Source: Cytobacillus oceanisediminis (GTDB taxonomy: Bacteria > Bacillota > Bacilli > Bacillales > Cytobacillaceae). From it: DNA of 64,000 bases. The translations under genes were made by a program, and so were the position numbers. The stretch is from NCBI RefSeq assembly GCF_022811925.1, contig NZ_CP065511.1:4147501-4211500 (forward strand). The letters are read 5' to 3'. The notes below the pieces were generated by a model, which saw nothing but the letters and a program-made list of their open reading frames with translations, made no database searches and was not told where the DNA came from. Positions within the stretch are counted from its first letter, which is position 1, and each line of letters opens with the position of its first letter. Positions 47,023 through 55,832 of this stretch are shown here, one piece after another.

Positions 47023-47559
47023 TTACATATTTCCAAAAACAAGTGTTACGATCACAATGGAGGCAATGATGCCTGCCAAATCGGCTAAGAGTCCGACTTT
47101 GAGGGCATCTCCCATTTTTTTGATTCCTACCGCTCCAAAGTAGACCGTCAGTACATAAAAAGTTGTATCTGTACTGCCCTGAAGCACTGAGGCAAGTCTG
47201 CCTATGAACGAGTCGGGACCATGGACAGCGATTAAGTCACTGGTCATTCCCAGGGCTGCAGTTCCAGAGATCGGACGGATGATAGCCAGGGGTACGATAT
47301 CGGGAGGTACTCCAATGGCATATAGTCCGGGCCTGATCAGATCCATAAAATACTCCAGAGCGCCGGAAGCCCTGAAGACCGATATGGCTACAAGCATGCC
47401 GACAAGAAACGGAATGATGGATACAGCAATTTTTATGCCTTCTTTTCCGCCTTCAGTAAAGCTTTCATAGGTAGGAACTTTCTTTAATGTTCCATATATT
47501 AATATAAAGCCTATTAAAATAGGAATTAACCAAAGGGAAACAGCTGACACAATCTCCAT
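47023..47559 (-). CDS. spmB: Spore maturation protein SpmB
   Basis: A 178-residue integral membrane protein with a nucleoside-recognition (Gate) domain pattern: several hydrophobic helices and AIIRPISGTAALGM and GSTDTTFYVLTVYFGAVG. With SpmA it is needed for full spore core dehydration and heat resistance. ATG at 47559, 7 bp after spmA, is chosen because it gives the family length; the frame further upstream overlaps spmA. Confidence 0.95.
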   Translation of the reverse strand: MEIVSAVSLWLIPILIGFILIYGTLKKVPTYESFTEGGKEGIKIAVSIIPFLVGMLVAISVFRASGALEYFMDLIRPGLYAIGVPPDIVPLAIIRPISGTAALGMTSDLIAVHGPDSFIGRLASVLQGSTDTTFYVLTVYFGAVGIKKMGDALKVGLLADLAGIIASIVIVTLVFGNM

Positions 47560-47566
47560 CCTAACC

Positions 47567-48154
47567 TCATCCTTTACGCGTTCTTCGGTAATAGAAATAG
47601 CGGTCAATCATTATTGCAGCCAATGTTGAGCAGAATGTAGCCACTAAAGTGGGACCTACAATATCGGTTGGCGAGGCGGAATTATAATTCATCCGTATTG
47701 CAATCACGGTTGTAGGAATTAAAGTAAGACTTGAAGTGTTAATGGCCAAAAAGGTAATCATAGAGCGGCTCGCTTCATTTTTGCCTCCATTCAATTGCTT
47801 CAGCTCTTCCATAGCTTTTATGCCGAGCGGGGTAGCTGCGTTTCCAAGACCGAACATATTGGCCATCATATTTGAAAGCATATATCCCATCGCAGGGTGA
47901 TCGCCGGGCACCTCTGGAAAAAGCTTTTTCACAATTGGCCGGAATAACGAAGCAAGTATTTTCAGCAATCCAGCGTCCTCTGCTATTCTCATCATTCCCA
48001 GCCAAAAAACTAGAATGCTAATCAGACCTATACATAATGTTACCGCTTCTTTTGCACCATTGAAAATGGCTTCGTTCACTTCATTCATGGTGCCATTTAT
48101 CATGGCAAAAACAATGCCTATAGCGGTAAGCATCACCCATATGATATTAACCAT
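47567..48154 (-). CDS. spmA: Spore maturation protein SpmA
   Basis: 195-residue membrane protein of the same Gate-domain family as SpmB, with GLGNAATPLGIKAMEELK and TFLAINTSSLTLIPTTVIA typical of SpmA. Membrane of the mother cell around the forespore is the expected place. Overlaps dacB by 8 bp. Confidence 0.95.
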   Translation of the reverse strand: MVNIIWVMLTAIGIVFAMINGTMNEVNEAIFNGAKEAVTLCIGLISILVFWLGMMRIAEDAGLLKILASLFRPIVKKLFPEVPGDHPAMGYMLSNMMANMFGLGNAATPLGIKAMEELKQLNGGKNEASRSMITFLAINTSSLTLIPTTVIAIRMNYNSASPTDIVGPTLVATFCSTLAAIMIDRYFYYRRTRKG

Positions 48155-49295
48155 TTGTCTTCACTCCCGCAATGGAGGTAAAAAGACCCTTAAAGTAATC
48201 CAATAGCGATTTATCTTCTTTTGCTGGATCATGCTTATAATATAAAGGAAGCTTTTTAACAGGCTGATCTTCAAAATACACTGTTGCGTGGCCGATGACT
48301 TCAGGCATGGTCCGGCTGTCTTCCCATTTTGAGTCAGGCTTCTGCAGCTTTATATCAATTTTAAACTTGTCTTTTTCGTCTTTTGAAACAGGGTAGTTGT
48401 AGGAATGCTTTAAATAAACTTTGCCTTTATAATACTCTTCATCCATATCCTCTATAATTCCCTCGGGCAAGACTTCCACACTATCATAGGTTTTAAAAGC
48501 TGTCTCATACATATTAATATGGTCATTCCAATCATCGGGTCCGTTTAAGGTCACTGCAATCAGATTTAGGCTTCCTTTGGATGCTGTTGTTACTAGAGTT
48601 CTCTTCGCCCTTTTTGTGTATCCTGTTTTTCCTCCGGTGCAATACTCATATAATTCAGTCAGAAGCCTATTTTTATTTTTCCAAACCCTGTCCCAGCTTT
48701 CATTTGGATTTGGCGCTCTGTGCACCTTTGTTCCAGAAATCTTTTGGTAGATCTCATTATTCATTGCATACCTGGTTAGCAAAGCCATATCATACGATGT
48801 CGAATAATGGTCTTCATGATCATCCAGACCATGGGGGTTTGCGAAATGTGTGTTTTTCATGCCAATCTCTTCAGCTTTCTTATTCATTAAAAAGCCAAAT
48901 CCTTCAAGGCTTCCGCCAACATGCTCTGCGATAGCAACAGCAGAGTCATTGCCTGAACGAAGCATGAGTCCATATACCAGATCTTCAAGCTTTATTTTTT
49001 CGCCTGCCTTTAGATAAATCGAGGAGCCTTCCGCTCTGACAGCACGATCACTAACTTTAACCATGTCATCCATTTTCCCCGACTCTATAGCGAGAATTGC
49101 TGTCATGATTTTTGTAATGCTTGCTATTCTCCTCACTTCATTTGCATCTTTCTGGTAAAGGATACGGCCAGAATCCTGCTCCATTAATATTGCGCTCCGG
49201 GCACTTACTGAAACAGAAGCTTTTGTCTCCTGAGGAATATACATCATCATCAACGCGGTGACCAAAACTATGGCCATCAGCCTGCTAAATCTTTT
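48147..49295 (-). CDS. dacB: Sporulation D-alanyl-D-alanine carboxypeptidase DacB (PBP5*)
   Basis: 382-residue exported penicillin-binding protein that removes terminal D-alanine from cortex peptidoglycan and so controls cross-linking. Signal peptide about 1-27; active-site motifs S60-ITK63, S115-GN117 and K224-TG226. The ATG at 49295 gives exactly the family length; the longer frame starts before the ribosome binding site. Mother-cell operon with spmA and spmB under a sigma-E promoter. Confidence 0.96.
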   Translation of the reverse strand, partial: KRFSRLMAIVLVTALMMMYIPQETKASVSVSARSAILMEQDSGRILYQKDANEVRRIASITKIMTAILAIESGKMDDMVKVSDRAVRAEGSSIYLKAGEKIKLEDLVYGLMLRSGNDSAVAIAEHVGGSLEGFGFLMNKKAEEIGMKNTHFANPHGLDDHEDHYSTSYDMALLTRYAMNNEIYQKISGTKVHRAPNPNESWDRVWKNKNRLLTELYEYCTGGKTGYTKRAKRTLVTTASKGSLNLIAVTLNGPDDWNDHINMYETAFKTYDSVEVLPEGIIEDMDEEYYKGKVYLKHSYNYPVSKDEKDKFKIDIKLQKPDSKWEDSRTMPEVIGHATVYFEDQPVKKLPLYYKHDPAKEDKSLLDYFKGLFTSIAGVKTNG

Positions 49296-49394
49296 CATTG
49301 CACAAAACCCCGTCTCCTTTGTGGATGTCAAATTGAGCGAAATACATGATCTCCCCGCCAGGGAGGAGCTCCATGTTTTTCATTTATTTGTACA

Positions 49395-49423
49395 AGTTTA
49401 TGCAGGACAAGTAGTGATATGAC
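49395..49423 (-). promoter_or_regulatory. Sigma-E promoter of dacB-spmA-spmB
   Basis: Minus strand GTCATAT (49423-49417), 14-bp spacer, CATAAACT (49402-49395), close to the sigma-E consensus. A GC-rich inverted repeat lies in the leader at about 49350-49373. Confidence 0.75.
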
Positions 49424-49467
49424 TATTAAGTTTGTCTTTTCTGGAAGCTTTGGAGATGGCTTGTCCA

Positions 49468-49505
49468 TCAAAAATAAGAGGAATACTCTTGGTACTCCCC
49501 TCTTA
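49468..49505 (-). terminator. Terminator of the superoxide dismutase gene
   Basis: AAGAGGGGAGTAC pairs with GTATTCCTCTT around CAAGA on the minus strand, then ATTTTT. Confidence 0.82.
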
Positions 49506-49522
49506 CTTATTTCTTCTCCTAT

Positions 49523-50413
49523 TTAGTACGGCTTCCATTTTAACTCAGATGCTTTTAAATACCTGTCTTCTACGTCCTTCCAGTTGACAACATTCCACCA
49601 ATTTTTCACATAGTCTCCTCGATTATTTTTATATTGAAGATAATAAGCATGTTCCCATACGTCCAAAGCCAGCAATGGAATCGTATCCCACTGGGTTAAA
49701 AGCATATGTCTCTCCGATTGAAGTATTTCGAGTCTGCGAGCTCGCGGCGACCAGACCAGGATTGCCCAGCCTACGCCTTCTACCTGTTTGGCTGCTTCAG
49801 AGAAATGGCTTTTGAACCTTTCAAAGCTCCCAAAGTATTTGTTGATTTCTTTTAGGAGTGCCCCAGATGGTTTTCCTCCGCCCTCAGGGCTCATATTATT
49901 CCAGAATATCGTATGCAAATAATGGCCCGACCCATGAAAGGCGAGTTCACGGGACCAGTGTTTTACGAGATTGTAGTCAATATTGTCTCTCGCATTTTGA
50001 AGCATCACCTCTGCTTTGTTCAATCCATCCACATAAGATTGATGATGCTTATCATGATGCAGCCTCATAATTTCACCTGATATATGCGGTTCAAGTGCAC
50101 TGTAATCATAAGGGAGCGGAGGCAAAATATGCTTACCCGCAGAAATGAACGGTTCATTGATATAGATATTTCCAAGCTGCTGTCTATTAGTAAAATAATT
50201 CTCCATATCGGAATGAAGCGCGTCCACTTGTTCCTGCAGCTTTTCCAGGGCTTCTATATCGAGGGGGCCGTTTATTCCATCCATAATTTCTGTAAAACGA
50301 TCCAGCCTTTGCCACAGTTCATTATTTTGTTCAACATCCTCTGAGTCTAAAAAATCTTTTAGCTCTTTGTTCCATTTTGTAACTTCCTTAATGTAATCTT
50401 CCATTTTACTCAT
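49523..50413 (-). CDS. Fe/Mn superoxide dismutase with N-terminal extension (SodF/YojM-locus type)
   Basis: 296 residues: an N-terminal helical, acidic extension of about 95 residues precedes a complete SOD domain (about 97-290). Metal ligands occur in RLHHDKHHQSYVDGLN (His119), HYLHTIFW (His167) and LDVWEHAYY. The extended form corresponds to B. subtilis SodF rather than SodA. No signal peptide is seen. Start at ATG with GAGGGA upstream. Inserted between dacB and ypuI, a difference from B. subtilis. Confidence 0.88.
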   Translation of the reverse strand: MSKMEDYIKEVTKWNKELKDFLDSEDVEQNNELWQRLDRFTEIMDGINGPLDIEALEKLQEQVDALHSDMENYFTNRQQLGNIYINEPFISAGKHILPPLPYDYSALEPHISGEIMRLHHDKHHQSYVDGLNKAEVMLQNARDNIDYNLVKHWSRELAFHGSGHYLHTIFWNNMSPEGGGKPSGALLKEINKYFGSFERFKSHFSEAAKQVEGVGWAILVWSPRARRLEILQSERHMLLTQWDTIPLLALDVWEHAYYLQYKNNRGDYVKNWWNVVNWKDVEDRYLKASELKWKPY

Positions 50414-50565
50414 ACAGATCCCTCACTCACTTCCTTTTATAGCTCACTTTCTATTTGTATGAGTGGAAGTTTGTACGTTTTCCAAAGAAAATTGGAAACC
50501 TGCATATAAAGTGAAACTTCAATCAGTGGGGGTTTACTGCCCGCTAGACTGCGATAATCCCGCCC

Positions 50566-50596
50566 ACAAAAAAAGAACAGCTGCCTGCTGTTCTTC
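50566..50596 (-). terminator. Terminator of ypuI
   Basis: AAGAACAGC and GCTGTTCTT form a 9-bp stem around a short loop, with T on the minus-strand exit side. Confidence 0.85.
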
Positions 50597-50603
50597 AACA
50601 TTC

Positions 50604-51092
50604 CTATTTTGATTGAATCATTTTTGTCCGGTAATCGGTTTCGTAATATTCAAGTTCCTCCCGAATCCTTTGGAACTCCCCTTCCAGCTGCCTGAACATT
50701 GTTTTTAAGCTGTCAGGAACTTCCTCATGGAATTGGATTGAGTTTTTTCCAGTATATGCTGAACGGCTATTCTCAAACCAGGCATCATTTTTCGGAGAGA
50801 AAAACTCTTCAATGCATTGATGGTAAATCCGATATAATGTTTTTTCGGCAGCCCCCTTTTGGAAGGGTTCGCTTTTTAAAATGATCGTGCAGGTATCAAG
50901 CCCTTCTTCACAATAAACCAGCAGTTTTCTGACATGTGAAAGAATGCTTTTATAATAATTCACATTTCCCTGTTTTTCTGTTTCAAGATCTTTAATCGTT
51001 GTATTATTTAAGAAATCTTCAAAATCGGCAACGCTATTACCGAGGAAATTTTTCACATCTTCCATTTGTGATTTAACGATTGAATTCCCCAT
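50604..51092 (-). CDS. ypuI: DUF3907 protein YpuI
   Basis: A 162-residue soluble, helical protein (VKSQMEDVKNFLGN at the N terminus, EFQRIREELEYYETDY near the C terminus) without signal peptide or catalytic motif. Matches YpuI in family, position next to the scpAB genes and length slightly shorter than B. subtilis (about 179). GGGGGTG precedes the ATG. Function unknown. Confidence 0.82.
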   Translation of the reverse strand: MGNSIVKSQMEDVKNFLGNSVADFEDFLNNTTIKDLETEKQGNVNYYKSILSHVRKLLVYCEEGLDTCTIILKSEPFQKGAAEKTLYRIYHQCIEEFFSPKNDAWFENSRSAYTGKNSIQFHEEVPDSLKTMFRQLEGEFQRIREELEYYETDYRTKMIQSK

Positions 51093-51123
51093 CCATTACA
51101 CCCCCGTATTTATACACTGGCTA

Positions 51124-51543
51124 TTAATGCGGTTGAACAATAAAATCTAAAGGTGATCGCAGGTCAAAGGATTTTTTATTCTCCAGCGCTTCAAAAATGG
51201 AGGGAAGCCTGGAAAAGTCCAGATCCTGAAAATAGGATGCAAAATCAGCCTTTGAGTTAAGATAAATTCGTTTGCGATGCCTAAAACCCGGGTTCTTTAA
51301 TAAACATGAAAGAGCAACAAGATCCTTGAACTGCACCTCTCTCGAACCAGCAATGAAGACTGGGTCCTGTTCATAGGGTGTGAACTCATTCATGGATTCA
51401 TCAAAGAAACGGACATATAAAACATGAAAAGTTTTCTCCTGCCCATCTTCTTCGAACACAATCTCGCTTCTGTTAAAAAAGTCTTCCGAAGTGTTCGGCT
51501 TTTCTTTTTCAAGCTCGTATCCCCTGCAATGTTTAATCAGCAA
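51124..51543 (-). CDS. Hypothetical protein between ypuI and scpB
   Basis: A 139-residue soluble protein that I do not recognise. It begins with TTG at 51543 (MLIKHCRGYELEKEKPN), preceded by GGAGGG at six bases, and has a mixed alpha/beta pattern (IVFEEDGQEKTFHVLYVRFF) with no cysteine-rich or catalytic motif. It is 31 bp upstream of ypuI and about 120 bp downstream of scpB, so it is likely cotranscribed with ypuI. Confidence 0.65.
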   Translation of the reverse strand: MLIKHCRGYELEKEKPNTSEDFFNRSEIVFEEDGQEKTFHVLYVRFFDESMNEFTPYEQDPVFIAGSREVQFKDLVALSCLLKNPGFRHRKRIYLNSKADFASYFQDLDFSRLPSIFEALENKKSFDLRSPLDFIVQPH

Positions 51544-51662
51544 GCAAAACCCTCCTATTTCCCCCGATGGTTTTAAGATGATATGTACGACAGCTGTTTT
51601 AAAAGGAAAGGGAAAAATATAAATCTATTTTACCACACTTCCTATGTAATGTGTCAGAAAAC

Positions 51663-52250
51663 TCAAGAATCTAGCTCCTGGAACTTCTCAAAGAATAAAT
51701 CTGCCTCTTCCTGGAATGAATCCTCTTCTTCACTAATCTTATCCGGCAGCGGAGGAAGCTCTTCTATGCTTTTAAGGCCAAAATAATCAAGGAATTCTTT
51801 AGTCGTTCCATACAGGTAGGCCCGCCCTGTTCCTTCTGCCCGCCCAACTTCTTTAATCAGTGCTTTTGCCGATAAGGTCTGAAGTGGCCTCTCTGTCTTG
51901 ACTCCCCTTATCTCTTCAATCTCTGTCCTTGTAATAGGCTGTCTGTAAGCAATGATTGCCAATGTCTCGAGTGCCGCCTGAGATAAGGAGGCGGAAGATG
52001 GAGATTCTACCAGCTTTTTTAAATATGCAGAAAACTCTTTTTTCGTAACCAGCTGAAAAGTCCCCGCCAGTTCAACCACCATAATTCCGCGGCTGCTATT
52101 GCTGTAGTCTTCAATAAGGCTGTCCATGATTTCACGGGCCTGAAGTTCTTCCACCTCCAGAACATGGGCAATTTGCTTTAAGGATAAGCCTTCATCACCT
52201 GCAGCAAACAGAAGGCTCTCAGCAATTCCCTTCCAATTAATAATCTCCAT
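51663..52250 (-). CDS. scpB: Segregation and condensation protein ScpB
   Basis: 195-residue kleisin-interacting subunit of the Smc-ScpAB condensin complex. Two winged-helix domains are visible, with [23 protein letters not shown] and the following [19 protein letters not shown] in the family pattern, and an acidic C-terminal tail. Starts one base after scpA ends; acts on the nucleoid. Confidence 0.97.
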   Translation of the reverse strand: MEIINWKGIAESLLFAAGDEGLSLKQIAHVLEVEELQAREIMDSLIEDYSNSSRGIMVVELAGTFQLVTKKEFSAYLKKLVESPSSASLSQAALETLAIIAYRQPITRTEIEEIRGVKTERPLQTLSAKALIKEVGRAEGTGRAYLYGTTKEFLDYFGLKSIEELPPLPDKISEEEDSFQEEADLFFEKFQELDS

Positions 52251-52251
52251 A

Positions 52252-53013
52252 CTATTTTTCTCCTTCCATGGAAGCTACAAAGATATCCGAGAAGTTTCTG
52301 TCCTGCTCGACAAGTATTTCTTTACGCTTGATTAACTCCAGCACCGCTAAGAAAGTTACCACTATATGTTCTCTGTCTGATATTGGAAAAAGGTCAGTGA
52401 ATTTTTTTCTGCCCTTAAAATTCCTTAACTGGTCCACAATTTCCGACATCCGCTTCTCTATGGGAATCTCCTGACGGGCAACTTTCGCAGAAAGCGGCCT
52501 TTGCAGTTTCTTCCTTCTTAATAACTTTTGCAGAGCGCCAAGCATATCATAAAGACTTACATTTAAATCAGCTTTTTCCTGCTGTGAATCATTAACATAT
52601 TCCGAAAGGTCAGCAGGCGGCTTTGTGTACATTAAACTTCTATCCTGTTCGCGCTCCTTAAGCTCTTCCGCAGCTTCCTTATATTTACGGTATTCAATCA
52701 GCCGTTCTACAAGTTCATCCCTTGGATCTTCTTCCATTTCCATTCCAAATTCATCCTCCAGCTCTTCCTCATCATGCTTTGGCAGCAGCATTTTGCTTTT
52801 AATAGCCAGCAGTGTAGCAGCCATTACAAGATATTCGCTTGCTACATCAAGCTGAAGCTCCTTCATTGTATGTATATAAATGAGGTATTGCTCGGTGATT
52901 TCTGATACAGGAATGTCATAGATATCGATTTCTAGCCGATTGATAAGATGAAGAAGAAGATCCAGCGGCCCTTCGAACGCATCTATTTTTACGTTATAAT
53001 GATCATATTGCAT
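52252..53013 (-). CDS. scpA: Segregation and condensation protein ScpA (kleisin)
   Basis: 253 residues linking the two Smc heads. The conserved N-terminal block [32 protein letters not shown] and the C-terminal winged helix ([23 protein letters not shown]) frame an acidic linker. ATG at 53013 ([11 protein letters not shown]) follows GGTGGG; the extra 15 codons upstream are excluded. Confidence 0.97.
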   Translation of the reverse strand: MQYDHYNVKIDAFEGPLDLLLHLINRLEIDIYDIPVSEITEQYLIYIHTMKELQLDVASEYLVMAATLLAIKSKMLLPKHDEEELEDEFGMEMEEDPRDELVERLIEYRKYKEAAEELKEREQDRSLMYTKPPADLSEYVNDSQQEKADLNVSLYDMLGALQKLLRRKKLQRPLSAKVARQEIPIEKRMSEIVDQLRNFKGRKKFTDLFPISDREHIVVTFLAVLELIKRKEILVEQDRNFSDIFVASMEGEK

Positions 53014-53222
53014 AAATACCCACCAAATTTTCCTAATATAAATTCCCTTAAATGCCAAAAGACTATATCTAGTATAGATTATTCATTAATGTTATCCAAT
53101 AGAAAAATAACCCTGATGTCCGTAATGCCCCCAAATTCATTTCGAACTTTTTGATGCGCCCAATCATTCAGGCAATTGCCTACATACGATGTATGGAAAT
53201 AAAGATACAGGAGGTATTTTAT

Positions 53223-53321
53223 ATGTCTAATTCTGGATTTGGAGATTGCGGAACCGGGTTTGCTTTAATTGTAGTGCTGTTCATCCTATTAATTATTGTA
53301 GGAGCTTCCTGGTGTTTCTAA
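53223..53321 (+). CDS. YjcZ-family tiny sporulation membrane protein
   Basis: A 32-residue ORF, too short for most gene callers: MSNSGFGDCGTGFALIVVLF, then further hydrophobic residues (ILLIIVGAS) ending WCF. GGAGGT lies about nine bases before the ATG. The Gly-rich head and the FALIVVLFILLIIVGASW-like membrane segment match the YjcZ/SscA family of small proteins made during sporulation. A plus-strand terminator follows at 53443-53476. Confidence 0.85.
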   Translation: MSNSGFGDCGTGFALIVVLFILLIIVGASWCF

Positions 53322-53442
53322 ATTGTTGCGTTTAATACAGCAAATAACAAATTCGGCACTTTGCTGGCTGGACCTGAAAAAGGATGGCCTCTCAGAAACC
53401 AGCCAGCAGCGCCAAAATATACGTGTTCAAATTCATCCCCTG

Positions 53443-53476
53443 TAAAAACCCGGTTAAATCGCCGGGTTTTTATTTT
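53443..53476 (+). terminator. Terminator of the YjcZ-type gene
   Basis: AACCCGG-TTAAATCG-CCGGGTT followed by TTTATTTTT. Confidence 0.85.
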
Positions 53477-53533
53477 TCTGATAACCGCTTCTCCTATGTT
53501 AAAATAAAGAAAGAATTATCAAGGAGTGAAAGT

Positions 53534-54036
53534 ATGTATCCTGATGAATATATCGAGTTCATGGTCCATTTTCATGGTGACCGGGATTATTTTGAATGTC
53601 ACGAAATACTGGAGGAATACTGGAAGAATATGGATCGAAACAATAAAAGTTCTACATGGGTAGGGTTAATTCTCATGGCAGTTTCTTTTTATCATCATCG
53701 CAGAGAAAATAATAATGGTGCCGAACGTACTCTCCGCAAAGGAATCGGCATATTGGAGTGCAGACCTGCAGATTTGACGGCATTGGGACTTAATGCAGAT
53801 CAATTGATGAAAGACCTTAAAGAAAGGCTCGATCTGATACAAAAAGGTGGAAAGTATACGAGCGTTAATTTGCCAATTACAGACCACTTGCTTAAGGAAA
53901 AATGCAGGAATATTTGCTCCTCCAGGGGATTTGCCTGGTGCTCTGATAGCATTCTACTGGATAAAGAAATTGTTCACCGCCATAAAAGAAGAGATAGAAC
54001 AATGGTCATTAAAGAGAGACTGGAGGCTCTGAATCA

Positions 54037-54055
<19 letters not shown>
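53534..54055 (+). CDS. ypuF: DUF309 protein YpuF
   Basis: 173 residues of the DUF309 family; the signature region FHGDRDYFECHEILEEYWKN (about 13-33) with its conserved HE and the SFYHHRRENNNGA stretch are typical. The family is often small metal-binding-like helical bundles of unknown role. ATG at 53534 follows AAGGAG at eight bases; 50 upstream codons in frame contain the preceding terminator and are excluded. Convergent with ribT. Confidence 0.87.
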
Positions 54056-54442
<387 letters not shown>

Positions 54443-54599
54443 TCATTATTTGAATAAAAACATCATAAACTATTTTTCCCATTTTTTAATATTTGTAAAC
54501 TTACCATAACAGTATATGTATTCAAGCTGAATGTTGCTATTTTCGAATAAAAACCGGCTAATTCATTGCCTTAACGCCTTTTTTTGATATAAGGCGGCT

Positions 54600-54686
54600 C
54601 TAAACTATAAAAAACCAGTAAACCAGTCCCCACCCGATGCTTAAGACAAGCAATAAAATAAAAAGAAGCCAATTGCTTTTTTTCAT
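54600..54686 (-). CDS. Possible 28-residue single-pass membrane peptide
   Basis: Reads MKKSNWLLFILLLVLSIGWG followed by LVYWFFIV and stop: a basic end and one membrane helix. AAGGA lies only three bases before the ATG, which is tight. It sits in the 490-bp gap between ribT and ypuA, which otherwise shows no gene. Small membrane peptides are common at such places, but there is no family support; chance is possible. Confidence 0.4.
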   Translation of the reverse strand: MKKSNWLLFILLLVLSIGWGLVYWFFIV

Positions 54687-54923
54687 GATTCCTTACTGCC
54701 CCCATTTATATAAATCCTATGACTCACAAACTATCATTCATTTTACACTATTCTTTCTGATAATTCCATTCTGCTTGCTGAAATAGGCATTTTGAGCTAA
54801 TCTTTCAGTTAAAGAAGAATTGAAACTTTTTCGCATAAGAATCGTCTATTTACAGGAAGCCATTATAATTAAGGCAGACTTGTCATACATGGCTTACCTA
54901 TTTTTGCTCCGGGAGGAAACCGC

Positions 54924-55793
54924 ATGAAATGGAATAAAATGCTTGCACTGTTCATGATTTCGCTATTATTTATTATGCCAATACAGGCATTTGCCGATAT
55001 GGCAGAAGGTGACGTAATTGTCACTCTAGGAGAGAATCTGTCAGAAGAACAAAAAAACATGCTTCTGGCTGAAATGAAAGCTCCGAAAGATGCCACCATC
55101 ATTACTGTTTCAAATGAAGAAGAACATAAATATCTTGGCAATTATATCTCTAAAGCTTTAATAGGCACGAGAGCGATATCTTCTTCAGCCGTCACAATAG
55201 CAAAACAAGGCTCCGGACTTGAAGTTGAGACAAAAAATATCAACTGGGTAACAGATGAAATGTATATAAATGCCTTGATTACTGCAGGTGTAAAAGATGC
55301 GAAAATCTATATAACAGCTCCTGCGAATGTTTCCGGAACAGCTGCCTTAACAGGCATCATCAAGGCATATGAAATCTCAGCCGAAAAAACAATACCAGAA
55401 GAAGTCAAACAGGCAGCCAATGAAGAAATGGTTGAAACAGCTAAGCTTGGCGATTCGGTCGGAAACGAGAATGCTGCTGCTTTAATTGCCAAAATTAAAG
55501 AGGAAATTGCCAAAAATTCACCTGAAACCGATGCAGAACTAAGAACCATTATTGAAAATGCCGCAAAGGAACTTGGCATCACTCTGACTGAACAGGAGAT
55601 TTTAAGCTTAATAGATTTATTCAATAAGCTGAAAGAGCTTGATATCGACTGGAATCAGGTCGGCGAGCAGCTTAACCAGGCAAAAGACAAAATTTCCAAG
55701 TACCTTGAAAGTGAGGAAGGTCAAGGATTTTTAGAAAGTTTAAAGCGCTTTTTTGTGAGTGTAATAGACGCTGTTAAAGCCTTCTTTTCTTAA
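54924..55793 (+). CDS. ypuA: DUF1002 exported protein YpuA
   Basis: 289 residues: a signal peptide (about 1-24, ending AFA), then a DUF1002 domain with VTLGENLSEEQKNMLL, ITVSNEEEHKYLG, and TAGVKDAKIYITAPANVSGTAALTGI. The C-terminal fifth is helical with amphipathic FVSVIDAVKAFF. GGGAGG precedes the ATG. B. subtilis ypuA is also near lysA. Function unknown; likely outside the membrane. Confidence 0.9.
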   Translation: MKWNKMLALFMISLLFIMPIQAFADMAEGDVIVTLGENLSEEQKNMLLAEMKAPKDATIITVSNEEEHKYLGNYISKALIGTRAISSSAVTIAKQGSGLEVETKNINWVTDEMYINALITAGVKDAKIYITAPANVSGTAALTGIIKAYEISAEKTIPEEVKQAANEEMVETAKLGDSVGNENAAALIAKIKEEIAKNSPETDAELRTIIENAAKELGITLTEQEILSLIDLFNKLKELDIDWNQVGEQLNQAKDKISKYLESEEGQGFLESLKRFFVSVIDAVKAFFS

Positions 55794-55832
55794 AAAATTA
55801 AGCTGCCTTGGCGGGCAGCTTAATTTTTTATT
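55793..55832. terminator. Bidirectional terminator between ypuA and lysA
   Basis: AAAAATTAAGCTGCC and GGGCAGCTTAATTTTT, a 15-bp perfect stem with five-base loop. The lysA stop is inside it. Confidence 0.92.

Noticed and set aside
53384..53533. N-terminal extension of ypuF
   Set aside because: The extra 50 codons run through the preceding transcription terminator; the ATG at 53534 has a good ribosome binding site.
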